A stretch of 8,728 nt of DNA, from NCBI GenBank assembly GCA_030916925.1, contig JAUPVU010000065.1, positions 1 to 8,728 of the forward strand. Reading direction: 5' to 3'. Of the stretch, positions 1 through 6,094 are shown in pieces. Position numbers and translations under genes: made by a program. How positions within the stretch are numbered: position 1 is the first letter of the stretch; each line of letters begins with the position of its first letter. This stretch comes from Patescibacteria group bacterium (GTDB taxonomy: Bacteria; Patescibacteriota; WWE3; 2-01-FULL-39-13). The notes beneath the pieces are model-generated. The model was not told the DNA's origin, searched no databases, and was given only the letters and a program-made list of their open reading frames with translations.

Positions 1-88
1 ATCCTAAAGTAGGATATATGAAATTACTCCCCACATCAGGATATAATGCGGTTTCTCTTGCTTTGTTTTGATAATCGTTAAAGGTCAT
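1..88 (-). CDS. MazG-like nucleotide pyrophosphohydrolase, N-terminal fragment (cut by window edge)
   Basis: An ATG at 88-86 opens a frame that runs off the left edge after 29 codons. The visible protein begins MTFNDYQNKARETALYP and continues with VGSNFIYPTLG. This resembles the N-terminus of small MazG-like NTP pyrophosphohydrolases, where a first helix (DYQ..A..TA.YP) and a YPTLGL segment precede the metal-binding E-x-x-E motif; that motif would lie just outside the window. Such enzymes hydrolyse (d)NTPs to NMP plus pyrophosphate and often clean the nucleotide pool. The start codon lies 11 bp inside the end of the glycyl-tRNA synthetase gene in another frame, so the two are probably co-transcribed and translationally coupled. 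There is no clear Shine-Dalgarno sequence. The family call rests on 29 residues from memory of the family, so the exact subfamily and substrate cannot be stated. Confidence 0.72.
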   Translation of the reverse strand, partial: MTFNDYQNKARETALYPDVGSNFIYPTLG

Positions 89-1409
89 TTATGCTAACTC
101 TAATTTGTTCCATTGTATCTCTATCTCTAACTGTAATGGTATCGTCTTCAAGAGTCTGGTAATCAATTGTTATACATTTTGGAGTACCAATTTCATCTTG
201 GGAGTAATATCTCTTCCCAACATTTCCCCGGTCGTCATAGCTGACTCTAAAACCTTTATTAACGAGTAGATCGTAAACCATACGTGCTTTACCTACTACT
301 TCTGGCTTATTTCTCACTAATGGGAAAACCGCATACTGATATGGGGCAACTTTTTCATTAAGTTTGAGAACAACTCTATCTCCATCTTCTTCATACGCGT
401 TATCGAGTAAAGCATAAAGGATTCTATTAATTCCCATCGAAATTTCGATAACATTTGGCAAAAATCTTTCATTAGTTTCAGGATCTCTATACTCAAAATT
501 CTCTCCGCTGTACTGTTGGTGTCTGGAAAGGTCCCATTCTCCACGATGATTTAACGGGGATAGTTCAAACCATTTTCCTGAAGAAGACTCGAATTCAAAA
601 TCACTTTGTATTTTTGCGTAGTGAGACATTTCTTCTTTTGGAATTTCTCTAAATCTAAATTTAGTAAGTGGAAATCCGAGTTCCTCAACACACCAATTAA
701 GCATAAATTGCTTCCAATACTCATACCACTTATCTCCATCATTTGGATGTATGAAGAATTCTAATTCCATTTGTTCAAACTCTCTTGTTCTATATATAAA
801 ATCTTTTGTGGTTACTTCATTTCGAAATGCTTTACCTATTTGAGCAATTCCAAAAGGAATTTTCATCCTCATTGATTGAAGGACATTTAGATATTGTAAG
901 AAGATTATCTGGCATGTCTCTCCTCTTAAATATGCTTTAATCTTACTTTCGTCGGTGCTTCCAAGTTCGGCTTCAACTAAAAGATTAAATGACTTTAATT
1001 CTGTGAGCTCATTCTCATCTGGACTCATAATCTTATTGTCATTTATGATTTTTTGCATTTCATCAAATGACATTTTAGAAGTATCGATTTTTAAGTTTTC
1101 TTCAATTAAATGGTCTGCTCGATACCTAATATGAGTGACTTTATCTTCTACGAGCGGATCATTAAAAGAATCGACGTGTCCGCTGGCTTCCCAGGTCTTT
1201 GGGTGACAAAATATTGCCCCATCTAGCCCCACTACGTCACTTCTAAGCTCTACAAAGTACTTCCACCACAAATCCCTAATGTTCTTAAGCATCTGAGCAC
1301 CCAATGGGCCGTAATCATAGGTAGAGCTAAAACCCCCGTATATTTCAGATGAGGGAAATACAAAACCACGTCTTTTTGCTAGAGAAATAATCTTTTGGCT
1401 TCTATCCAT
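78..1409 (-). CDS. glyS: Glycyl-tRNA synthetase, dimeric class II type
   Basis: This cytoplasmic enzyme charges tRNA-Gly with glycine using ATP. The 443-residue protein has the alpha2 (eukaryote/Gram-positive type) architecture and not the E. coli alpha2beta2 type. Visible landmarks are the N-terminal RRGFVFPSSEIYGG and YDYGPLG (13-37), RADHLIE (98-103), LRGETCQ (161-167), the class II motif 2 segment IGKAFRNE followed by YRTREFEQME (191-215), motif 3 as SMGINR (324-329), and a C-terminal anticodon-binding domain from about residue 350 (APYQYAVFPL to the end). Residues 129-136 (SPDENELT) stand where many relatives carry a CPxCGG-type zinc-binding loop, so the zinc site looks lost. ETCQI replaces the more usual ETAQG, and N328 replaces the usual acidic residue before the motif 3 arginine. 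The ATG is preceded by a -10 box but no Shine-Dalgarno. The 3' end overlaps the MazG-like gene. A homologue with altered specificity is unlikely. Confidence 0.96.
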   Translation of the reverse strand: MDRSQKIISLAKRRGFVFPSSEIYGGFSSTYDYGPLGAQMLKNIRDLWWKYFVELRSDVVGLDGAIFCHPKTWEASGHVDSFNDPLVEDKVTHIRYRADHLIEENLKIDTSKMSFDEMQKIINDNKIMSPDENELTELKSFNLLVEAELGSTDESKIKAYLRGETCQIIFLQYLNVLQSMRMKIPFGIAQIGKAFRNEVTTKDFIYRTREFEQMELEFFIHPNDGDKWYEYWKQFMLNWCVEELGFPLTKFRFREIPKEEMSHYAKIQSDFEFESSSGKWFELSPLNHRGEWDLSRHQQYSGENFEYRDPETNERFLPNVIEISMGINRILYALLDNAYEEDGDRVVLKLNEKVAPYQYAVFPLVRNKPEVVGKARMVYDLLVNKGFRVSYDDRGNVGKRYYSQDEIGTPKCITIDYQTLEDDTITVRDRDTMEQIRVSINDL

Positions 1410-1435
1410 ATGTGAGTATATTATAATAATTCTTG
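1410..1435. promoter_or_regulatory. Divergent promoter with a palindromic -10 box (glyS / recO)
   Basis: Only 26 bp separate the outward-facing start codons. At the centre, ATTATAAT (1420-1427) is a perfect palindrome that supplies TATAAT on both strands: plus 1422-1427 and minus 1425-1420. The recO ATG (1436) begins 8 nt after the plus box and the glyS ATG (1409) begins 10 nt after the minus box, so a start site 6-8 nt after each box would give essentially leaderless transcripts. I see no good -35 hexamer on either side, and neither gene has a Shine-Dalgarno. In such AT-rich DNA a TATAAT can occur by chance, but here there is no other room for promoters. Confidence 0.6.
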
Positions 1436-2083
1436 ATGTCTGACTATATAAAGACTACAGGAATTGTAATAAAAAGAACAAATTATAAGGATGCCGATAA
1501 AATACTGACTGTGCTAACGCAGGAATTAGGAAAAATTTCATGCAAAGCTAAAGGAATTCGTAAAATCACATCTAAAAAACGTAGCCATTTAGAACCTGGA
1601 TCTATCGCAACAATATACCTAATAAAGACTTATGATAGATATTTAATAACTCAAGCAAATTCAATTTACAATATAAAATTGTCAGAGACGGACTATGATG
1701 TAACTCTTTATCTTTATTCAATTTTAGAAATAACTGATAAATTAATTCCAAATGATGACCCAAATCCAATAAATTTTAGATTGCTCAAAAAAGCCCTCGA
1801 GCTTTTTAATCAAACTCCGACTAAAGGATTGGTGCTCGGGTATCTAATAAAACTCATGAAAATCAATGGGTTTTATACAAAGAGTGAATTTATAGATTTC
1901 TACGAACAAATGAATCTTAAAAATCCAGAATTGATGAAAAAAATATTTTTTCTTGAAGATTCTACTTTTGACGATATTGTGATTAAAGAAAAAGAGTATT
2001 TCGAAAAAACAGACCAGCCAATTCTTAAATATTTAAAAGAAAAGACTGATCTGTTTATAAAAAGCTACGGGATTATCGAGTAA
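1436..2083 (+). CDS. recO: DNA repair protein RecO, zinc-less short form
   Basis: RecO binds single-stranded DNA and works with RecR to load RecA at gaps during recombinational repair. The N-terminus (DYIKTTGIVIKRTNYKDADKI, then LTVLTQELGKISCKAKGIRK) is the RecO OB-fold signature. A helical C-terminal domain follows from about residue 88, with a typical LGYLIKLMKINGF segment near 134-147. The protein is about 215 residues, slightly shorter than the usual 230-260. It has a single cysteine (in the OB fold), so the CxxC zinc finger of many RecO proteins is absent. I chose the ATG at 1436 over an in-frame TTG at 1433: it fits the family N-terminus and lies 8 nt after a -10 box. There is no Shine-Dalgarno. 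The 3' end overlaps the convergent DUF4012 gene by 11 bp. The family call is secure at the N-terminus, while the C-terminal part is divergent. Confidence 0.9.
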   Translation: MSDYIKTTGIVIKRTNYKDADKILTVLTQELGKISCKAKGIRKITSKKRSHLEPGSIATIYLIKTYDRYLITQANSIYNIKLSETDYDVTLYLYSILEITDKLIPNDDPNPINFRLLKKALELFNQTPTKGLVLGYLIKLMKINGFYTKSEFIDFYEQMNLKNPELMKKIFFLEDSTFDDIVIKEKEYFEKTDQPILKYLKEKTDLFIKSYGIIE

Positions 2084-4157
2084 TGCTTATTACCTTATCA
2101 GAATTTAACAATACATCTTCTGTTTTTCCATTTGCACTAATCCGATATTCATCAATAGTGGTACCCGACTGTCTTTGTAGTACCAAATTGTAATCATTCA
2201 GATTTACGCTATCTGGCAACTCATACATATACGTTATTGTTAAATCAGTCTCTTTTGGCTGTCTTGTGAATGACTCGATATAGGTTTTTTGGACCTTATC
2301 ATCAACAAACTCTGCACCCTTAGCATCCTGACCATCTGAGGTTGTTACTGAAATCATTTTTGATCCCATTGGTACGTATATCCTCATATATGCGTTATAA
2401 AAGCAGCAGGGGTCAATATTGAACCACTCAGGTCTTTTTGGATTCTTGATAGTTACGTTTACTGTACTTATTTTTTTACCATCAATAACCTCTACTTTTT
2501 TATCTACAGTTTGATATACAAATCCCGGTTGTGTCCAGTCTGCTTTACCTGCTCCATAATTGCTCCTATTAACATGTAGATAATCTGATCCTTCAGGAAC
2601 CGAAGCAATTCTTCCACCATATCCTAAATCCTCAAATGCTTTTTGAACCACTGGATCATAGGAATACAACATAACATCTTTCTTGCTTAATGAATCCAAA
2701 CCAACTCTCATAATATGAACTAGGTTTGTCGCCTCAGAAGTGTATATCTTAGTCAAGATTGATGTAGCTAAGAATTTAATAATTTCTTTTCTTCCAATGG
2801 TTTCTGCTAATTTTCCACCAGCAATATTTTCTAATTCATATATAACATTGTCAGCATTAAATTCTGTAACAGGAACAGTTACATAGGTATTATCATCTCT
2901 CTTTATTGAATACTTATCAGTCATAACTGGACCAACAGCCCTTAATATATCCACTGCAACATCATTATTTATGCTTATTACTCCATCAAATTGGGCGGAT
3001 AAGCCTCCAGCATTCTTCCAATGGAGATTAACTAAATCATCAGCTGCAAGAGGAAAATCTGCATTGTTACTGGTGGCATCTCTTGCATACCACCTAAATG
3101 TATTTCCGGATAAATATAAGTAGTTTTTGAGGTGATAGGGAACTGTTCTAACTGGTCTTCCAAATGAACCAGCTCTTGCTCCTTCGTCAATAAAATATGT
3201 GTCAATGGAATCGGTAATATCAGGAATTCCATCTGCAAAAGTAACTAAAATTATGTAAGTATTAAAACCGCCACTCATTCTTAATTCATAGTTATTAGCC
3301 ATAACAATCATGTAGGTTTTTGGCTTATTAAGACCCATAAATTCAGGAACCGCATTAAAAAACGCTTCGAATTGAGGCGCTTTCTGTGCGACTTCTTTGG
3401 TTATCGCTTGAATGTCTAGAATTTGTTCCTGCAAATTGAGCTCTGGATCTACTCCCGCATATTTAACTATCCATGGTAATTTAGTTGGATAATTAGAGGC
3501 ATCAATTTTATTTAATTCGTCATTAATCTTCACCATTCTTTGCGATATCTCATTAACTTTTGGAGAAAATTCTGGCATTAATCGCATTAGTTTAATAACG
3601 CGTTCTTGAGCAGGAATATTTCTTGCTTCTTGATCACCCGAAGCAAATCCTAAATCACCAGCATATGGTTCAATAATATTGATAGCTAACTCGCCTAAGC
3701 TCAATGCCTCTTCTGCTACTACGACTAAGTTTTGCCCATCCTCATAATAAATGTTAGCTCTAGGTAATTTTCTTAATAGCTTAGAATTAGATTCTAGATT
3801 GCTCTTGAAGGTTTCTAATTCTTTTTTAGTGTTATCAATTCCCCCTTTAATTTCTTCGAGATCTTGATTTTCTAAACCTGCATTAATTGCATATGTTGAA
3901 TCTTTTAGTTTTTTGGCATCATCAGCAATTGCTAATACTGGCTTTGCAACTAAAAAATATCCGGCTAATCCAATTACTAAAACCAGACCAAGAAATACTC
4001 CAAGTGTGATTAATAGCCATTTCACATTTATTCTAAATTTTGGAAGCCTAAATTTATTTGAATAATTATATTTTTCACTTGAGATACTTTTACTTGAGGA
4101 AAAAGTTGGTGATGAATTACTTAATGAATTCTTATTTGAGAAATTTAAACGTTTCAT
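2073..4157 (-). CDS. DUF4012 single-pass membrane protein with large extracytoplasmic domain
   Basis: From the ATG at 4157 the product is 694 residues. It has a Ser/Lys/Arg-rich cytoplasmic tail of about 45 residues, one hydrophobic segment (WLLITLGVFLGLVLVIGLAG onward, about residues 47-72), a charged helical stretch likely to be coiled coil (about 77-130), then a large outer domain. The positive charges just before the hydrophobic segment predict N-in/C-out topology. DUF4012 hallmarks seen are ANNYELRMSGGF, FDGVISINNDVAVDILRAVGPV, MLYSYDPVVQKAF, SDYLHVNRSNYGAGKADW and YMRIYVPMGSK. The adjacent cysteines CC in the outer domain are notable. The function is unknown; members occur near polysaccharide genes in actinobacteria and CPR, and here it directly follows a phosphoglycosyl transferase, so a role in glycan assembly or attachment is an inference. 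An in-frame TTG at 4172 would add five residues (MFWYI), which I consider less likely. There is no Shine-Dalgarno. Confidence 0.88.
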   Translation of the reverse strand: MKRLNFSNKNSLSNSSPTFSSSKSISSEKYNYSNKFRLPKFRINVKWLLITLGVFLGLVLVIGLAGYFLVAKPVLAIADDAKKLKDSTYAINAGLENQDLEEIKGGIDNTKKELETFKSNLESNSKLLRKLPRANIYYEDGQNLVVVAEEALSLGELAINIIEPYAGDLGFASGDQEARNIPAQERVIKLMRLMPEFSPKVNEISQRMVKINDELNKIDASNYPTKLPWIVKYAGVDPELNLQEQILDIQAITKEVAQKAPQFEAFFNAVPEFMGLNKPKTYMIVMANNYELRMSGGFNTYIILVTFADGIPDITDSIDTYFIDEGARAGSFGRPVRTVPYHLKNYLYLSGNTFRWYARDATSNNADFPLAADDLVNLHWKNAGGLSAQFDGVISINNDVAVDILRAVGPVMTDKYSIKRDDNTYVTVPVTEFNADNVIYELENIAGGKLAETIGRKEIIKFLATSILTKIYTSEATNLVHIMRVGLDSLSKKDVMLYSYDPVVQKAFEDLGYGGRIASVPEGSDYLHVNRSNYGAGKADWTQPGFVYQTVDKKVEVIDGKKISTVNVTIKNPKRPEWFNIDPCCFYNAYMRIYVPMGSKMISVTTSDGQDAKGAEFVDDKVQKTYIESFTRQPKETDLTITYMYELPDSVNLNDYNLVLQRQSGTTIDEYRISANGKTEDVLLNSDKVISITR

Positions 4158-4178
4158 AATATACCAAAACAATTTAAC

Positions 4179-4194
4179 AACTAAACAGTTAGTT
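4179..4194. repeat. Short inverted repeat upstream of the DUF4012 gene
   Basis: AACTAA (4179-4184), the loop ACAG, then TTAGTT (4189-4194) form a perfect 6-bp inverted repeat in the 68-bp spacer between the phosphoglycosyl transferase stop and the DUF4012 ATG. On the minus (coding) strand it is followed by a moderately T-rich stretch. It could be a weak terminator or attenuator, or a protein-binding site. The stem is AT-rich and short, so it may also be chance. Confidence 0.35.
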
Positions 4195-4225
4195 TACCAT
4201 ACGAATATGATAAATATAGGATACG

Positions 4226-4897
4226 CTAATAGGCCCCCTCACCTTGAATTGCAGCCAGAGGGGTCTTAATTAATATTGTAAGATCAAGCATTATTGATCT
4301 TGCCCTTGAATATTTCTCTTCTAAAATCATTCGATCTTTAAATGAAATATTAGATCTTCCACTTACCTGCCACAGTCCCGTTATACCAGGCTTCATTTCA
4401 AATACTTTATCTAGTTGTCGGGAATGTTCTTCACTTTGATCTCTATATAATTGGGCTTCATCAGGTCTAAGAGGTCTTGGTCCTACTAAGCTCATACTTC
4501 CAACTAAAACATCAAACATTTGAGGAAATTCATCTATAGAATATTTTCTAATAAATTTACCAAGCTTAGTAATTCTTGGGTCATTTTGAATTTTATTATT
4601 GTCACTTCTTAATTGATTATATATTTTTGCATCCTGCATCATTACTTGATCCGCATTGATGACCATAGACCTGAATTTATGAATCGTAAATATTTTATTG
4701 AATTGTCCGACGCGCTTTTGAACGTAGATTGGCGAATGGAAATCCTGAAGCCAAATGAGAATTCCAAAAACGATATAAAAAGGAGAAAAAAGAATCATAA
4801 AGACAACAGAACCAAGTATATCCATAGCACGTTTTATTGGAGCAAAAAACATAGAAGAGTCACCTTTGCTTTCCAAATCGTGAATTTCTGTTTTCAT
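4226..4897 (-). CDS. Undecaprenyl-phosphate phosphoglycosyl transferase (bacterial sugar transferase)
   Basis: This is a monotopic phosphoglycosyl transferase of the PglC/WcaJ/WbaP catalytic family (PF02397). It transfers a sugar-1-phosphate from a nucleotide sugar to polyprenyl phosphate at the inner face of the membrane, the first step of lipid-linked glycan synthesis. Visible features are the membrane-inserting helix (about 24-50, after KRAMDILGS), KFRSM (74-78), DPRITKLGKFIRKYSIDEFPQ-type core with the catalytic Asp-Glu pair at 122-123, GSMSLVGPRP (133-142), KPGITGLWQVSGRS (169-182) and the terminal GEGAY. The 223-residue length indicates the small catalytic form without the extra N-terminal domains of WcaJ. 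The sugar donor cannot be read from sequence. It starts 15 bp after the GT4 stop, and a TAGAAT -10-like box overlaps that stop (4915-4910). A second possible start, Met16 at 4852, has a Shine-Dalgarno-like AAAGGTGA and fits typical family N-termini. Confidence 0.94.
   Translation of the reverse strand: MKTEIHDLESKGDSSMFFAPIKRAMDILGSVVFMILFSPFYIVFGILIWLQDFHSPIYVQKRVGQFNKIFTIHKFRSMVINADQVMMQDAKIYNQLRSDNNKIQNDPRITKLGKFIRKYSIDEFPQMFDVLVGSMSLVGPRPLRPDEAQLYRDQSEEHSRQLDKVFEMKPGITGLWQVSGRSNISFKDRMILEEKYSRARSIMLDLTILIKTPLAAIQGEGAY
4860..4867 (-). promoter_or_regulatory. Possible Shine-Dalgarno for an internal start of the phosphoglycosyl transferase
   Basis: On the minus strand AAAGGTGA lies 7 nt upstream of an in-frame ATG at 4852-4850. 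It is the best Shine-Dalgarno-like match I found near any start candidate in the window. Using it would remove the first 15 residues and leave MFFAPIKRAMDILGS, a conventional N-terminus for this family. The upstream ATG at 4897 has no such site. It could be coincidence within codons. Confidence 0.35.
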
Positions 4898-4912
4898 ATG
4901 ATTGTGATAATT

Positions 4913-6061
4913 CTAAACGAAACTATTATAAAAATCCAAAGTTTCCTTTGCCATCTTTGCCCATGAATACCTCTTTATATTTTCAAACCCTTTTTGTATC
5001 AATTCATTTCTAAGTTGATCATTATTCTCAATTTCTAGTAATTTAGTTGAGAGATCAATATTGCTGTCAGCCTTAAAATATAAAACCGAATCTCCAAACA
5101 CTTCTCTGTGAACTGGAATATCAGAAAGCAAAACAGGTGTACCAACGGCTTGTGCTTCTAATGGAGTAATACTGAATCCCTCATTCAAAGAAGGAAAAAC
5201 ATACGCTAATGCTCCTCTATATAAAGTAGCTAATTCAACATCATCGACAAAACCCGTGTCGGTGTATCTTGCGGCGAAAATAATTTTATCAGTTAATTTT
5301 AGACCGTTTACGAATGCTGCTAATCTTTGAGAGAAAGGGTCGACTTTTCCTGCAATGATTAATTGTGTAGTGGTTTTTAGATTCTGCAAATTCTCTTTGT
5401 GAGCAACTATTAAATTGTTTAGATTTTTATGAGGATAGGCGTTTCCAACATATAGAAAATATTTATTCTTAATGTTATATCTTTCTAGTTTGAGCCTCAT
5501 AGCACCACCGTCTGCAGGAATATGTTTCGTAATACTGTCATCGACTCCTTCATGAGTTACTCTAATTTTTGACTCTGCAATACCATAATTTTCCTGTACA
5601 TCTTTTTTTACAACTTCTGAAGGAACTATTATTCCTTTAGATTTTTTTATAGCTTTATTGATTATCATGTTTTGACCGGTATGCTTAATCAAATATTCAA
5701 CCTGATTTTTTGATGTTGCCTCAAAATTTAGACTTAACATTGTAAAATCGTGAATTGTACATACGAATTTTCTCTTGTAAAAATAAGGCACGTTAAAGTG
5801 AGGGACGTGTAATAAATCTAATCTAGCACTCATAAATTCTTTCCAAAGTACTGTTTGTTCTTCTACAGAATATATAGAAGCTTTAACAATCCATTTTTTA
5901 AAACGCGGATTTTTTGGACGGTAAATGTCGCTTATTTCTTTTGATGCGAAAATAACATAGTCATTTGAGGTGTCGATTTTTTCAAGTTCCAAAATCAAAT
6001 TTTTAATATATCGACCAATACCTGAGTTACCATAAAGTCTTGCGTCAATTCCGATCTTCAT
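4913..6061 (-). CDS. Glycosyltransferase family 4 (GT-B, mannosyltransferase-like)
   Basis: This is a retaining glycosyltransferase of the GT4 family, acting in the cytoplasm on a nucleotide sugar and probably a lipid-linked acceptor. Its 382 residues match the usual length. The N-terminal Rossmann half has MKIGIDARLYGNSGIGRY (1-18) with the acceptor-side glycine loop, LLHVPHFNVPYF (83-94) and CTIHDFTML (101-109). The donor-binding half has KGIIVPSE (142-149), YFLYVGNAYPHKNL (201-214), and PSLNEGFSITPLEAQAVGTPVL (290-311) carrying the E-x7-E pair E294/E302. The overall pattern resembles mannosyltransferases of O-antigen and capsule clusters, but donor and linkage cannot be set from sequence. 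It lies between a yvcK-like gene (33-bp gap, which holds an extended -10 box) and the phosphoglycosyl transferase (15-bp gap), suggesting it adds an early sugar to the product of the latter. Confidence 0.94.
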   Translation of the reverse strand: MKIGIDARLYGNSGIGRYIKNLILELEKIDTSNDYVIFASKEISDIYRPKNPRFKKWIVKASIYSVEEQTVLWKEFMSARLDLLHVPHFNVPYFYKRKFVCTIHDFTMLSLNFEATSKNQVEYLIKHTGQNMIINKAIKKSKGIIVPSEVVKKDVQENYGIAESKIRVTHEGVDDSITKHIPADGGAMRLKLERYNIKNKYFLYVGNAYPHKNLNNLIVAHKENLQNLKTTTQLIIAGKVDPFSQRLAAFVNGLKLTDKIIFAARYTDTGFVDDVELATLYRGALAYVFPSLNEGFSITPLEAQAVGTPVLLSDIPVHREVFGDSVLYFKADSNIDLSTKLLEIENNDQLRNELIQKGFENIKRYSWAKMAKETLDFYNSFV

Positions 6062-6070
6062 ACAAATAAA

Positions 6071-6079
6071 AGTATAGCA
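6071..6079 (-). promoter_or_regulatory. Extended -10 promoter before the GT4 gene
   Basis: On the minus strand TGCTATACT (6079-6071) matches the extended -10 consensus TGnTATAAT with one mismatch in the hexamer. It sits in the 33-bp gap after yvcK. The ATG at 6061 begins 9 nt after the box, so transcripts would have a leader of only a few nucleotides or none. No clear -35 is present, as expected for an extended -10 promoter. It would let the three glycan genes be transcribed apart from yvcK. Confidence 0.5.
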
Positions 6080-6094
6080 AACAGAAGAAAAGTA

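Noticed and set aside
317..742. Two short minus-strand open frames (317-544 and 551-742) within glyS
   Set aside because: They are out-of-frame shadows of the GlyRS gene on the same strand; the GlyRS frame carries all the conserved motifs.
2080..2093. Hairpin GTAAT-GCTT-ATTAC as a bidirectional terminator between recO and DUF4012
   Set aside because: The stem is only 5 bp with one G-C pair and no T-tract on either side, so it is too weak to call a terminator.
3032..3238. Minus-strand open frame of 68 codons within the DUF4012 gene
   Set aside because: It is an out-of-frame shadow on the same strand with no motif; the DUF4012 frame is continuous across it.
4158..4166. Extended -10-like TGGTATATT just before the DUF4012 ATG
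   Set aside because: The box abuts the ATG, so transcription would begin inside the first codons. No later Met is near, so it cannot serve this gene as annotated.
4613..4966. Plus-strand open frame of 117 codons
   Set aside because: It lies antisense to the well-supported phosphoglycosyl transferase and GT4 genes, has low-complexity Lys/Asn/His-rich content and shows no recognisable motif.
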